Assembly (NCBI RefSeq): GCF_029868855.1
Contig: NZ_JARWOV010000147.1
Location: forward strand, 1 to 46,877
DNA from: Nocardia carnea
GTDB lineage: Bacteria; Actinomycetota; Actinomycetes; Mycobacteriales; Mycobacteriaceae
Length of the DNA: 46,877 bases
Direction of reading: 5' to 3'
The translations under genes were made by a program, and so were the position numbers. The notes under the pieces are model-generated. The model did not search any database. It was not told where the DNA came from and worked only from the letters and a program-made list of their open reading frames with translations. Shown here piece after piece: positions 33,719 through 42,630 of the stretch (position 1 is its first letter; every line of letters begins with the position of its first letter).

Positions 33719-34552
33719 ATGAACGAGATCCCGTCGTTCGTGAAATCGGCGTCGACCCGGATCCGAAGGCACGCAACGGCTTACACCGAGCTCCTCGACC
33801 AGCAGCGGTATCCCGGCCGGATGGCACTGGACGAGCTGGGCGCCCGCGTCGAAGCGGTACTCGACGAATACGATCCCCCGAGCGCACGCCGTAAACACTC
33901 CGGCACTTTGGTTTTCCCGCATCTCTACGCCACGTCCCGGCACCCCGCCGAGGACGAGGAGCAGTGGCGGGTCCCCAGCGCCGTGATCGCCGCGCTGATC
34001 GCCGCGGAGGTGGAATTCCGGGGTCCGCTCAAGCTCAGCAGCCGCCAGAACACTCTGCTGGCAGAGGAATACGAGCGGATCGGCGCGCAGCTGGCGCAGG
34101 CCAGGCTGGATACCCATGCCGCGCTGGCCTTCCGGCGAGCCGTGGCGCTGTACCGGATCAACGAGGACAACGAATCCGAGGACCGCTGCGGTCTGCTGCT
34201 CGCGCGAGCCGAGACCCGATCGCTGCCACCGGGATTACGGCGCTGGGCGGGTTTCGGATCTGATGTGCTGTGCGGGCACGGCTACCGCCCTTCCTGGCTG
34301 CTGGGCTGGGTAGTCGCTCAGATCACGGTGTTCACCGGGATCGCGCTGGCCCTACCGCTGGAGGAAAAGGGTCAGAACGCGGGTGACACGGTGTACCTGG
34401 GTGTGATGAGTTTCCTCAGCCCGCCGGGACTCGACGACACCGGTGACCTGCCCACCGCCGGGCAGACGTTGTTCGTGCTCGAGGGGTGGGCAGGTGTCGT
34501 ATCGATGTCGGTGTTCTTCGCCCTTCTCGTGCGCAAATGGTTCCGGATGTAG
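33719..34552 (+). CDS. Two-TM protein with helical N-domain, pore-like C-terminus
   Basis: 277 aa, not assigned to a family. Residues 1-170 are hydrophilic and helical, with a helix pair around 110-148 that recalls a TPR (AEEYERIGAQLAQARLDTHA). Residues 193-213 and 251-272 are two transmembrane helices. Between them a short hydrophobic stretch (TVYLGVMSFLSPPG, 225-238) could be a re-entrant pore loop, as in two-TM channel-like proteins, but no TVGYG filter is present. The preceding GHGYRPSW motif recurs before the membrane part in other such actinobacterial proteins. It converges on the SCO2521-2524-type operon with only 10 bp between stops. Confidence 0.6.
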   Translation: MNEIPSFVKSASTRIRRHATAYTELLDQQRYPGRMALDELGARVEAVLDEYDPPSARRKHSGTLVFPHLYATSRHPAEDEEQWRVPSAVIAALIAAEVEFRGPLKLSSRQNTLLAEEYERIGAQLAQARLDTHAALAFRRAVALYRINEDNESEDRCGLLLARAETRSLPPGLRRWAGFGSDVLCGHGYRPSWLLGWVVAQITVFTGIALALPLEEKGQNAGDTVYLGVMSFLSPPGLDDTGDLPTAGQTLFVLEGWAGVVSMSVFFALLVRKWFRM

Positions 34553-34562
34553 AACCGGTGGG

Positions 34563-35534
34563 CTACCACTCGGTGTCGACCGCGTTGTGCCGCAACGTAT
34601 AGAGCGTCGCGACGGCGATATTGTCACGGAGCCGGCCGACGAGAGTGGTCCACTGTTTGTTGAATCCGGGGTCGTTCTGGAACTCCTTCCACAACGCGCG
34701 CAGCGCGGGCGGAGTGTGCGCGCCCGGCATCCACAAGCCGGTGAGATGTTCCAGCGCGGGCGCGAGAATATCCATCCGTTCGCTGCTGTGCAGAGCGAAG
34801 CGGTCGGCCTCGTCGAGCAGATCGGCCAAAACCGTCAGCAGCCAGTCGTGCGCCGCAAGATCCTCACAGAACCGCTGTGCCGCGGCGATATCGGTTTCGT
34901 CGCGCAGGATCAACCGGACCGACCGGACCGTATCGTCGTCCAGATGGAGCGAGGCGGCCGGCCCGGCACTGCCACCGATCCGCGCGGCCCAGCGCAGCCG
35001 GGTCGTACCCGCCTGCACCGGCGGGTTCTGATCGAGCTGGGGGTGGGCGCGTACCCGGCCCAGCAGTCGTTCGCTGATCGAGGCCAGATCCAGTTGTTCC
35101 GTGCGCGGTGCCTGGGTGAGATAGCGTTCCGCCAAATCGTTTCCGGCCGTTTCCCGATCCGGGATACGGGTGATGACCTCCGTGACGCCCTTCCGGCTGA
35201 TGTAGTGCGACCACGTCTGCCGCCGCCGTTCGGCGGCCCGCAGAATCCGGGTGTGTGCCGAGGATTGCAGCACCCGGCCGCCCGTCAGCGAAACGCTGGT
35301 GGCCACCGTGCCCACGATCCGCGCGGTCTGTCCGCCCAGGGCCAGATCGCAATCGACGCCCACCGCGGTGGCCGGGGACACCCCGAGGGTGCCCGGCCGC
35401 TCTCGCCAGCGGATCGCACGACCCGGCATGAGCGCCAGCAGATCACCCGCTTCGGCGCGGGCCAGCGCGGCGGCCGAGGGAAGCAGGCAGGTGCGCACCT
35501 CGCCGAGGACGACGAGGGGAGTGGCCGATACCAT
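34563..35534 (-). CDS. SCO2521 family protein
   Basis: 323 aa; I recognise it as the uncharacterised SCO2521 family, restricted to actinobacteria. There are no membrane helices or known catalytic motifs. The N-terminal half is beta-rich (PLVVLGEVRTCLLPS, ALGGQTARIVGTVATS) and the C-terminal half helical (FCEDLAAHDWLLTVLADLLDE). It starts 1 nt after the stop of the SCO2522-like gene (TGAGATG), the last gene of a four-gene operon. Function unknown; the fixed gene order implies that the four products act together. Confidence 0.72.
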   Translation of the reverse strand: MVSATPLVVLGEVRTCLLPSAAALARAEAGDLLALMPGRAIRWRERPGTLGVSPATAVGVDCDLALGGQTARIVGTVATSVSLTGGRVLQSSAHTRILRAAERRRQTWSHYISRKGVTEVITRIPDRETAGNDLAERYLTQAPRTEQLDLASISERLLGRVRAHPQLDQNPPVQAGTTRLRWAARIGGSAGPAASLHLDDDTVRSVRLILRDETDIAAAQRFCEDLAAHDWLLTVLADLLDEADRFALHSSERMDILAPALEHLTGLWMPGAHTPPALRALWKEFQNDPGFNKQWTTLVGRLRDNIAVATLYTLRHNAVDTEW

Positions 35535-35535
35535 C

Positions 35536-36543
35536 TCAGGATCCGTCGAGTAGTAGGTGCGACAGCCGCTCGCTGATCTTGCGGGAGACGGTCACCGGGA
35601 TTTCATCGGCGGCCCCGGCGGCGACGACCTGCTCGACCACATCGTCGTCGAGGTCCAGATGATCGAGTACCAACCGCACCGCGTGCTCGATCCCGATATA
35701 GCGTTTCGGCAGCATCGACAGTGTCTTGTAGGCCGCGAACGGTGCCGCGGCGGGCTGCAGTTGTACCACCGGCGGAACCTCGTGCCAGCGACGCGGCCAC
35801 GGCTCCCCACGCCAAGGCTGCGGAACCACCACGGGCGCGCCGTGGTACCGCAGCATGCCGAGGCGCAGCAGATGCCATACGGCGGCCAGGAACGGACACG
35901 ACCATTTCGTCTCTGTACGACCGGCCACCACCTGTTTGCTCCACAGTTGCACGTCGAGGAAGATCGAATGCTCGCGGCGGCCGAATTCCTCCGGGGGCTG
36001 ATAGGAGCGGTTGCGCATCGCCATCGGCTGTTCGTGCTCGGACGAGCGGCGGCCGTTGCACAACCAGCCCGATTCCGCGGTGGGCGGCCGTCTTCCGGTA
36101 TCGGGCGGTGCGGGTTCGGCGACGATTCGCGCGGCCACCATCTCCGCGATCGGGATCGGTTCGCCCGCCGGTACGCCGTCGGCGAACGGTGACGTCTGCC
36201 AGCAACCGGATTCGCGGGCGAGATAGTCGATGGTCAAACCGGCGGCGTCGGCCGCGTCGAGGAGTTTGCCCAGGGTTTCGGCGGGATCGGTATCGGGCTG
36301 GAAGTAGTCGTCGATCAGGTAGCAGGTGCTGACCCGGGCACCGGGACCGTATTCGGACCGCGCCGATTCGACGAACGCCGAAACCAGCGGAGCGATACGA
36401 CGGAACTCGGCCCGGACCCGATCCGGGTCGCCGGTGATGTCGTTGAGATAGAAATGGCCGACCTCGATCGACAGATGTGACAGGGGCACCGGCGCGATCC
36501 ACGGCTGTTCGGTGGCCTCGCTGTATGCCTGCGTATCGCGCAT
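35536..36543 (-). CDS. SCO2522 family protein
   Basis: 335 aa of the uncharacterised SCO2522 family. It begins with VPLSHLSIEVGHFYLNDI near residue 19, then VSTCYLIDDYF near 96. A conserved region around 185-235 follows (EHSIFLDVQLWSKQV and CPFLAAVWHLLRLGML). Several conserved Asp, His and Cys positions hint at an enzyme, but no known active site can be named. It starts 3 bp after the P-loop protein's stop and is translationally linked to its neighbours. Confidence 0.72.
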   Translation of the reverse strand: MRDTQAYSEATEQPWIAPVPLSHLSIEVGHFYLNDITGDPDRVRAEFRRIAPLVSAFVESARSEYGPGARVSTCYLIDDYFQPDTDPAETLGKLLDAADAAGLTIDYLARESGCWQTSPFADGVPAGEPIPIAEMVAARIVAEPAPPDTGRRPPTAESGWLCNGRRSSEHEQPMAMRNRSYQPPEEFGRREHSIFLDVQLWSKQVVAGRTETKWSCPFLAAVWHLLRLGMLRYHGAPVVVPQPWRGEPWPRRWHEVPPVVQLQPAAAPFAAYKTLSMLPKRYIGIEHAVRLVLDHLDLDDDVVEQVVAAGAADEIPVTVSRKISERLSHLLLDGS

Positions 36544-36546
36544 TTC

Positions 36547-37461
36547 CTAGAGCCTCTCCCACATGGCGGTGTCGACGAGCAGGCGGGCCAGTTCGGTGTA
36601 GGCCGAGGCGGTCTCCGGGTTGGCGATATGGGCATTCACATCGCTGTCCAGGATCAGCTGTTCGCGCCACTGCAGAACGGGTTCCATGGGGGTTTCGCCC
36701 AGAACGGCGGTGGCACCGAGCCGGTTCGCGGTCGCGAGCCGGCGTAGCGCCACATCCTGTTCCTGCAACCAGGCCGCCTGGGCGGCGCGCTGCGCGACCG
36801 GATGCGAATTGGCATGGGGTACGGCGGTGCGCACATAGCGGGTCGAGGCGAGCAGTTCGGCCGGATCGTGCCCGCAGACGGACCCGGTCTCCAGCAGTCC
36901 GTGCGGTCCGTGCACCAATCCGGCGGCGGCCAGGATGTGCTGGCGGGTCCAGCGGTGGAAGATCAGCCAGCGCGCGGTGCGGTTGCGCAACTGGGGCAGC
37001 GCGGTGGCCTGGAGGGCGAGCTCCAGCGCGACCGATCGGCCCGCGCTCAGGTCGACGAACACCACCCGGAACTCCTGCTCGAGCGCGACCAGCAGCTCCG
37101 CGCACCGGGTCACCACGGCATCACTGGTGGTGAGGAATTCGGCGCCGCCCTCGTCACCGGGGAACAGCACCAGACGCCCGGCGCGGGGCCCGATGCGTTT
37201 GAGTTCGGTGCGGTCGGTGGCGGTGCCGACATCCACGCGGGCGGCGGTACCGCTTTCGCCGAGCAGATAGGAGTGCACGCCGCCGTCGGCGATTCCCCGC
37301 TCGACTGCGCTGATCTCGTAGAGTGCGCCGGCGGTGGGGGAACCGAAATCGAAGTCGACATAGGCGATATTGCGGCCGGTGAGGCACAGTCGGTACGCGA
37401 GGTTACAACTGGTCACCGACCGTCCGGTGCCGCCTTTGTCGGACGTGGAGAAAATCAGCAC
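36547..37461 (-). CDS. SCO2523-type variant P-loop (MinD/ParA-like) protein
   Basis: 304 aa from the GTG at 37461, with GAGGCGG upstream. It is a deviant-Walker-A protein. The N-terminus FSTSDKGGTGRSVTS keeps the signature lysine K9 of ParA/MinD but has Arg14 where the P-loop lysine should be. Walker A' is IAYVDFDFGSPTAG (32-45) and Walker B is VVFVDLSAG (133-141). The Arg should weaken or abolish normal ATP hydrolysis; nucleotide binding may persist. No C-terminal amphipathic helix typical of MinD is obvious. It is the second gene of the SCO2524-SCO2523-SCO2522-SCO2521 operon and likely its regulatory or scaffolding member. Confidence 0.78.
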   Translation of the reverse strand: MLIFSTSDKGGTGRSVTSCNLAYRLCLTGRNIAYVDFDFGSPTAGALYEISAVERGIADGGVHSYLLGESGTAARVDVGTATDRTELKRIGPRAGRLVLFPGDEGGAEFLTTSDAVVTRCAELLVALEQEFRVVFVDLSAGRSVALELALQATALPQLRNRTARWLIFHRWTRQHILAAAGLVHGPHGLLETGSVCGHDPAELLASTRYVRTAVPHANSHPVAQRAAQAAWLQEQDVALRRLATANRLGATAVLGETPMEPVLQWREQLILDSDVNAHIANPETASAYTELARLLVDTAMWERL

Positions 37462-37471
37462 TGGCGCCGCC

Positions 37472-39322
37472 TCACCGGGTCGCGTCCTGGCGCGCGTACG
37501 CCAGTTCGTCGAGCTGGACCAGGGCCTGGGTCGCCAGGCTGTAGGCCGTGCCGGGACGTTCACGCAGCACACTGCGGGCGCGGTCGAGAGTTTGCCGGAT
37601 GCGGTTGACCGCCGCCTGTTTCGGCGTAAGGTCGTCGCCCTCCACCTCGAGTTCTTCCTGATTGAGCAGATGGTCGGCCTCGCTCATCAGGTCGATCGCG
37701 CGGGCGACCATGGTGGACGGTGCCAGTGGTGGTTCGCGGAAGGTGTCGTAGGCGATCACGAGACATTCCATGATCCGTTCGGTGACGAACCAGGAGGGGC
37801 CGGGGGCGGGTGTCACCGACGGGCCGAGCAGCGCAACCGGGTCGTCCCACAGGCCGGCCGCGGGTCCCTCGCGCAGGACCCGCCGGTCGAGGTGGTCCAT
37901 GGCCGCTTCGGCGAGTGCCATCAGCTGATCGCGGGTGCCGACGTCGGTGCGCAACCGGGCGGCCTGCAGGCACCGTTTCAGCATCATCGTCACGAAATCG
38001 GGCACATACCAGCGCAGCGGTGCGTCGCCGCTGACCTCCTCGCTACCGGAAAGACCGAGCTGGACACCGGGATAGTGCAGGACCGCCGCCGGATCCCCGG
38101 CGGTGAGGCGGCTGGTGATGCGGCCGCGCCGGGCCAGTTGATCGAAGACAGCGACCGTTCGCGCGAGGTCCTCGGTACTGTCGCGGTAGACGAGGTCCTG
38201 GATGAGCATCGCGGTGACGGTGAGACTGAAATAGTCCGATTCCTCGCCGTCGGAGGTGCGCCACGGGATGTCCTCGAGCGGCCAGCGGCCGCCGCCGAAC
38301 TGGGCCACGGTCGACCAGTAGTTGCGGGCGAGTTCGAACCGCAGCTGTAGCGCGTCGGCGAGTTTACGTTGTTCGTCGGTGAGCAGGTCGAGTTCCCGGA
38401 TGCGCTGGGAGGAGAGGTCGCTGATACCGTCCAGCGCCACCGCCGTGAAGTACAGGTAGGGGCGGGGTTCGGCATGCCCCTGAACCCGGCCGACCGCGCT
38501 CGGGACGAAATCGATGGGTTCGGCGGTGCGGACGATGCCCCAGCCCCAGCCGCATTCGAAGAGCCGTTCGTCGTCGGCCACGTCCACCTCGCTGGCCTGA
38601 CTGAGGCGGACCTCGTTCGCCGCCTGCACCCGCAGCCGTTCCAGCCGGGCCGACAGTCGGGCGATCACCTCGTCGTCGGGCGCGTGGTTCTGGTTGATCA
38701 TGTGCAGAATGGCCTGCCCAGATGCGGATTTCGGTTCCGGGGTGTGGATCACGAAGCTGCGGACCAGACCTGCCATCGCGGCGGTCAGGCGGACGCCCAC
38801 CGCGTCGATCACCTCCGGTATCCGCTCGCTGAGGCGGCGTGCCTCGCGTCGCACCTCACCGCTGACGAAACGCTGGTAGCCGCGCAGGAAGCGCAGTGCC
38901 GCGATACAGAGGCTCAGCGACATCGAATAGGAGTCGACCACCTCGAGTTCGAGCTCTTCGGTGGTGAGCGGGCGATCCTCGGCGGGGTGCAGGTAGCTGC
39001 CGCCCGCGAAGATCGGGTCGCCCTCCGGGCCGGTGTAGCGCTGCAGATAGTCCTCCAGCAGGCCCACCAGGACGCCGCCGATCCGGGTCTCCTCGCCGAA
39101 CGGTTCGAGAGCCAGGCGGGTATCGGTGGCCATATAGTTCGGCTGATCCACCGCGAAGGCCTCGAGTTCGGTGGCCGGATACAGCAGGCACAACAGTTGT
39201 TCGGCGTCGCTGATGGAATTGGCGCCGTCGCGGCCGCCCCAGCTCCATTGCTCGTCCCGATAGCAGCAGGCGAGCACCGCCTGCCACAGATCCAACAGCT
39301 GCTGCCGCGGCCTGATTCTCAT
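37472..39322 (-). CDS. SCO2524 family protein
   Basis: 616 aa from the ATG at 39322. It belongs to the uncharacterised SCO2524 family and begins RPRQQLLDLWQAVLACCYRD followed by NSISDAEQLLCLLYPATE. It is alpha-helical throughout, without transmembrane segments or signal peptide. The C-terminal part (WFVTERIMECLVIAYDTF, LRERPGTAYSLATQALVQL) looks like helical repeats. It is the first gene of the operon, with the variant P-loop gene starting 10 bp after its stop. A large helical scaffold plus a deviant ATPase suggests a multi-protein complex. Confidence 0.72.
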   Translation of the reverse strand: MRIRPRQQLLDLWQAVLACCYRDEQWSWGGRDGANSISDAEQLLCLLYPATELEAFAVDQPNYMATDTRLALEPFGEETRIGGVLVGLLEDYLQRYTGPEGDPIFAGGSYLHPAEDRPLTTEELELEVVDSYSMSLSLCIAALRFLRGYQRFVSGEVRREARRLSERIPEVIDAVGVRLTAAMAGLVRSFVIHTPEPKSASGQAILHMINQNHAPDDEVIARLSARLERLRVQAANEVRLSQASEVDVADDERLFECGWGWGIVRTAEPIDFVPSAVGRVQGHAEPRPYLYFTAVALDGISDLSSQRIRELDLLTDEQRKLADALQLRFELARNYWSTVAQFGGGRWPLEDIPWRTSDGEESDYFSLTVTAMLIQDLVYRDSTEDLARTVAVFDQLARRGRITSRLTAGDPAAVLHYPGVQLGLSGSEEVSGDAPLRWYVPDFVTMMLKRCLQAARLRTDVGTRDQLMALAEAAMDHLDRRVLREGPAAGLWDDPVALLGPSVTPAPGPSWFVTERIMECLVIAYDTFREPPLAPSTMVARAIDLMSEADHLLNQEELEVEGDDLTPKQAAVNRIRQTLDRARSVLRERPGTAYSLATQALVQLDELAYARQDATR

Positions 39323-39573
39323 GCTCTGCCCTCGCCCCCGCGTCCGAACGGCCGCGTCGACCCTCTGAATACCTAAAGTGTGCCTCGGAATCGTTCGCAA
39401 GGCCAAGGAAACTGCGAGTTTCGCGGTTGCCGCGAAATAGCCTGTGGGGCAGATGCTTCCGGAATCCACGCCGATATCGCACGCTCGCCGCAATTCCGTG
39501 CCGGCTGCCGATTTCGCCACGTTCCGGCATTGCGCCCCGCCGGGGCGGCCCGCACATCGCAGACTGGACGGTC

Positions 39574-41154
39574 ATGGACCAGTTGGTGCTGATGTTCACG
39601 CTCCTGTTCGCCGCGGTCCTCGCCGAGGCCGTGGGCCGCCGGATCGGCGTGGCCTCCGCGGTGCTGATGACACTGTTCGGCTGCGTGCTGGCGCTGCTGC
39701 CGTTCGTTCCGCAGATCCAGATCCCACCGGATCTGATTCTGCCGCTCGTCTTGCCGCCGCTGCTCTACGCGGCCGCGCGGCGGACCTCCTGGCGGCAGTT
39801 CGCGGAGAACTGGGAACCGATCGTGTTACGTGCGGTGGGCCTGGTGATCGCCACGGCGGCGGCAGTCGCCGCTGTTTTCCACGCCTGGTATCCCGCGGTA
39901 CCGCTGGCCGCGGCCGTAGTGCTCGGGGCTATGGTCGCGCCACCGGATCCCGTGGCCGCGACGGCACTGGCCTCCCGGCTCGGGCTACCGCGCCGGTTGG
40001 TGGTCGTGCTCGGCGGCGAAGGACTGTTCAACGACGTCACCGCCATCGTCATCTATTCCGTCGCGATCGAGGCGGTGGTCACCGGGCGTTTCTCGGCCGC
40101 GCACGCCGGCCTCGAATTCGTTGTCTCCGCCGTGGTGGCGGTGGCCGTCGGGCTGCTGCTCGGCATGCTGGGCAGCAAACTCACGGGATATCTCGCCGAG
40201 GCGAGCCGGCAAGTGGCGCTGAGCCTGCTGCTGCCCTTCGCGGCCTATGGGCTCGCCGAATCGTGGGGCGGATCCGGTGTACTGGCGGTTCTGGTGTGCG
40301 CCCTGTACCTGACCGATGCGGCGACCGAGTTCGGTGACGCCGCCTACCGAATGGTGGGCGAATCGTTCTGGGATATCACCGAGTTGTTGATCAGCGGTTT
40401 CGCGTTCGGTCTCATCGGCCTGGAGTTGAGCGCGGTGCTCGCCGCCACCGGCGACGAGTGGCCGCAGCTGGTGGCCGGCGCCGCCGTGGTGGTGGCCGTG
40501 GTCGTGGCCCTGCGGCTCGTCTGGCTGCTGGTTACCTGGTGGCTGCGGGGGACCTGGTGGCACGACGAAGACGCCGACGAGCCCTACACCTGGCGAGAAA
40601 CCGTGGTGACCTGGTGGACCGGTATGCGCGGTGTGGCGACCGTCGCGCTGGCGCTGGCCATTCCCCTGTCCACCGAAGCGGGCGCCGATTTCCCCGGCCG
40701 CACCCAGATCCTGTTCACCGCGTTCGCGGTGGTGCTGTTCACCCTGCTCGTGCAGGGGCCGACCCTGCCGCTGATCGTGCGGCTCACCGGTGTGCACGCC
40801 GATACCCGCGCCGAACGCCGGCTGGAACGGCACCTGTGGAAACGCGTCGTCGACGCCGAACTGGCCCGGCTCGAGGAGCTCGCCGAAGCCGAGGACATCC
40901 CCGACGAACTCTACGAACGGCTGCGCGAAGGCGTCCGTAAACGGATGGCCCGGGCCGATCCCGAAGCGGCCGGCGAGGAGGCGCGGGCTCAGGCCGAACG
41001 CGAGGCGCGAATGGCCGCCGCCGTCAAGCGGATCAGAGCCGAACTCGCCGAAGCGGGACGCCGCGAAGCCTTGGCCGCCCGCCGCGAACCGGGGATGCCG
41101 CCCGACCTGGTGGACCGGGTCACCAGACGACTGGATCTCGGACCCGGCCGCTGA
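39574..41154 (+). CDS. CPA1 family Na+/H+ antiporter
   Basis: 526 aa. About 12 TM helices fill residues 1-420, followed by a charged cytoplasmic tail rich in Arg, Glu and Ala. The ion-binding motifs are APPDPVAATALA near residue 130 (the T/PDP motif of CPA1) and GEGLFNDVTAIVIYS near 155, with the FND aspartate. WTGMRGVATVALALAIP near 350 matches the NhaP/NHE arginine region. It exchanges cytoplasmic Na+ or K+ for external H+. The start at 39574 is placed where the first TM helix begins; the frame is open further upstream. Confidence 0.9.
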   Translation: MDQLVLMFTLLFAAVLAEAVGRRIGVASAVLMTLFGCVLALLPFVPQIQIPPDLILPLVLPPLLYAAARRTSWRQFAENWEPIVLRAVGLVIATAAAVAAVFHAWYPAVPLAAAVVLGAMVAPPDPVAATALASRLGLPRRLVVVLGGEGLFNDVTAIVIYSVAIEAVVTGRFSAAHAGLEFVVSAVVAVAVGLLLGMLGSKLTGYLAEASRQVALSLLLPFAAYGLAESWGGSGVLAVLVCALYLTDAATEFGDAAYRMVGESFWDITELLISGFAFGLIGLELSAVLAATGDEWPQLVAGAAVVVAVVVALRLVWLLVTWWLRGTWWHDEDADEPYTWRETVVTWWTGMRGVATVALALAIPLSTEAGADFPGRTQILFTAFAVVLFTLLVQGPTLPLIVRLTGVHADTRAERRLERHLWKRVVDAELARLEELAEAEDIPDELYERLREGVRKRMARADPEAAGEEARAQAEREARMAAAVKRIRAELAEAGRREALAARREPGMPPDLVDRVTRRLDLGPGR

Positions 41155-41160
41155 ACCGGC

Positions 41161-41823
41161 TCAGCGCCGCGCGACGTCGCGGATATGGCACAGATCGTCG
41201 AGGAACTCGGCATAGGCGGTCTTGCGGTCCGGTGCGCGTAGCACCGAGGACGGGTGCACGGTGGCGGTGATCCGGTAGTCCGGCCGCTCCACGACCTGGC
41301 CGCGGAGCTCGCCGATGGTGGCGGACGGTCCGAGAACCGCCTTGGCGGCGACCGCGCCCAGGCATACCACCAGATCCGGGGTCACCAGTTCGAGTTCGGT
41401 CGCCAGCCAGGCCGAGCACGCGACCACCTCGGTCCGGCTCGGCTGCTTGTGTATGCGCCGTTTACCACGTTCGGTGAATTTGAAATGTTTCACCGCGTTG
41501 GTCAGGTACACCCCCGTCCGGTCGAATCCTGCCTCGTCGAGTGCCCGGTCCAGGAGCCGGCCGGCCGGGCCGACGAAGGGCTGACCCTGCGTATCCTCCT
41601 GATCGCCGGGCTGTTCGCCGACCATGACCACCGAGGCGTTCGCGGGGCCTTCGCCGAAAACGGTCTGTGTGGCATTGCGGTACAGATCGCAGCCGCGACA
41701 GCCCGCGGCCGCCGCCCGGACGGTGTCCAGATCGGCGTCGGGGGGTACGAACTCGGCCGCACCGACAGGTTTCGCGGTCCGGCGCCGCCGGTCCGCCGCC
41801 GGACCGCGCGCGGTGGTTCCCAT
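41161..41823 (-). CDS. udgX: UdgX family uracil-DNA glycosylase
   Basis: 220 aa. The uracil-DNA glycosylase superfamily motif A is GEQPGDQED (69-77), with VGPAGRLLD after it, and motif B is TVHPSSVLR (188-196). The loop KRRIH (121-125) is unique to UdgX. Its histidine (H125, corresponding to His109 of M. smegmatis UdgX) forms a covalent bond with the deoxyribose after uracil removal, locking the enzyme onto DNA. Cysteines C42, C45, C136 and C154 fit the [4Fe-4S] ligand set of family 4-like UDGs. It starts 5 bp after the stop of the small Rho_N-like gene, so they are co-transcribed. Confidence 0.92.
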   Translation of the reverse strand: MGTTARGPAADRRRRTAKPVGAAEFVPPDADLDTVRAAAAGCRGCDLYRNATQTVFGEGPANASVVMVGEQPGDQEDTQGQPFVGPAGRLLDRALDEAGFDRTGVYLTNAVKHFKFTERGKRRIHKQPSRTEVVACSAWLATELELVTPDLVVCLGAVAAKAVLGPSATIGELRGQVVERPDYRITATVHPSSVLRAPDRKTAYAEFLDDLCHIRDVARR

Positions 41824-41828
41824 CGTCG

Positions 41829-42158
41829 TTACGACCGGCCCAGCGCGTCGGCGAGCTCGTCCTTGCTCATCTTCGAGCGGCCTTGAATTCCGCGACGCCG
41901 TGCCTCGTTGTACAGCTGGTCGCGGGTCTGGCCCTTCGGGCCGCTGCTGTGCGACCGTTTCCCACCGCGCCGCTGCGGTGAGATATCCCGGGTCGACGAA
42001 CGGCTCGCGGTTTTCGACCGGCCGGATTGCGCGCGATTCTTGTTGACCGTACGCGCGGCGATCTCCTCAGCGCGTTTGGTACCCGCACCGCGATCCTGCT
42101 CCGAATCCTTGATGTGCTCGTATTGCCGTTCCTGCTTACCTGTCCATTCCTTCGGCAT
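41829..42158 (-). CDS. Small basic Rho_N/plasmid-stabilisation-like protein
   Basis: 109 aa, start ATG 42158 with AGGAGG 8 nt upstream. The N-terminus PKEWTGKQERQYEHIKDSE is typical of small actinobacterial proteins sometimes called plasmid stabilisation proteins. The C-terminus KGQTRDQLYNEARRRGIQ then SKMSKDELADAL is a Rho N-terminal-type (SAP-like) helix-loop-helix. The middle is Ser/Arg-rich and disordered. It is probably nucleic-acid binding. Cotranscription with udgX may be functional or incidental. Confidence 0.78.
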   Translation of the reverse strand: MPKEWTGKQERQYEHIKDSEQDRGAGTKRAEEIAARTVNKNRAQSGRSKTASRSSTRDISPQRRGGKRSHSSGPKGQTRDQLYNEARRRGIQGRSKMSKDELADALGRS

Positions 42159-42237
42159 GACACACCTCCTGTCGGTGGGCGTATACCCGCCGGCCACCGA
42201 GGCAATCAGCCGAATTGTTCGCTCATATATTCGCAGG

Positions 42238-42570
42238 TCAGGGAATTGGATGCGTCCGCGCAAGGGCTTCGGCAACCCCATCGATCTTCTTTTCGATCCG
42301 TTCCAGATCTTCCGCGTCCACCGCGAACAGCCAGTGTTTGGCGCCCAACAGCAGAATGGCCTGGAAGATCAGCTGCAGCCATTCGCTCTGCCAGTTCTCG
42401 AAGGTGCTGGACAGGAAGTCCTGCCGGTAACCCGACCATTCGAACGGCTGCCCGAGAGCCTGTTGCGTACTGCGGTAGTCGAAGTACTGGGTGACGAACT
42501 GCGCGGCCCACGAACCCGCGAACAGCAGTACCAGCAGGTAGACGGCCCCCCATCTCCTGAAGTGCCTCAT
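42238..42570 (-). CDS. DUF6766-like membrane protein, short form
   Basis: 110 aa with TM helices at about 10-28 and 60-78. The segment STFENWQSEWLQLIFQAILL matches the core of DUF6766 proteins, which usually run to about 200 aa, so this is a short version. The C-terminal ~30 residues form a charged amphipathic helix (DAEDLERIEKKIDGVAEAL). Function unknown. Confidence 0.72.
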   Translation of the reverse strand: MRHFRRWGAVYLLVLLFAGSWAAQFVTQYFDYRSTQQALGQPFEWSGYRQDFLSSTFENWQSEWLQLIFQAILLLGAKHWLFAVDAEDLERIEKKIDGVAEALARTHPIP

Positions 42571-42630
42571 AGGATCGGTGTACCCCGTATACCCCGGTGT
42601 ACGCAGGGGGTTCGGGACGGGCGGTGCAGC

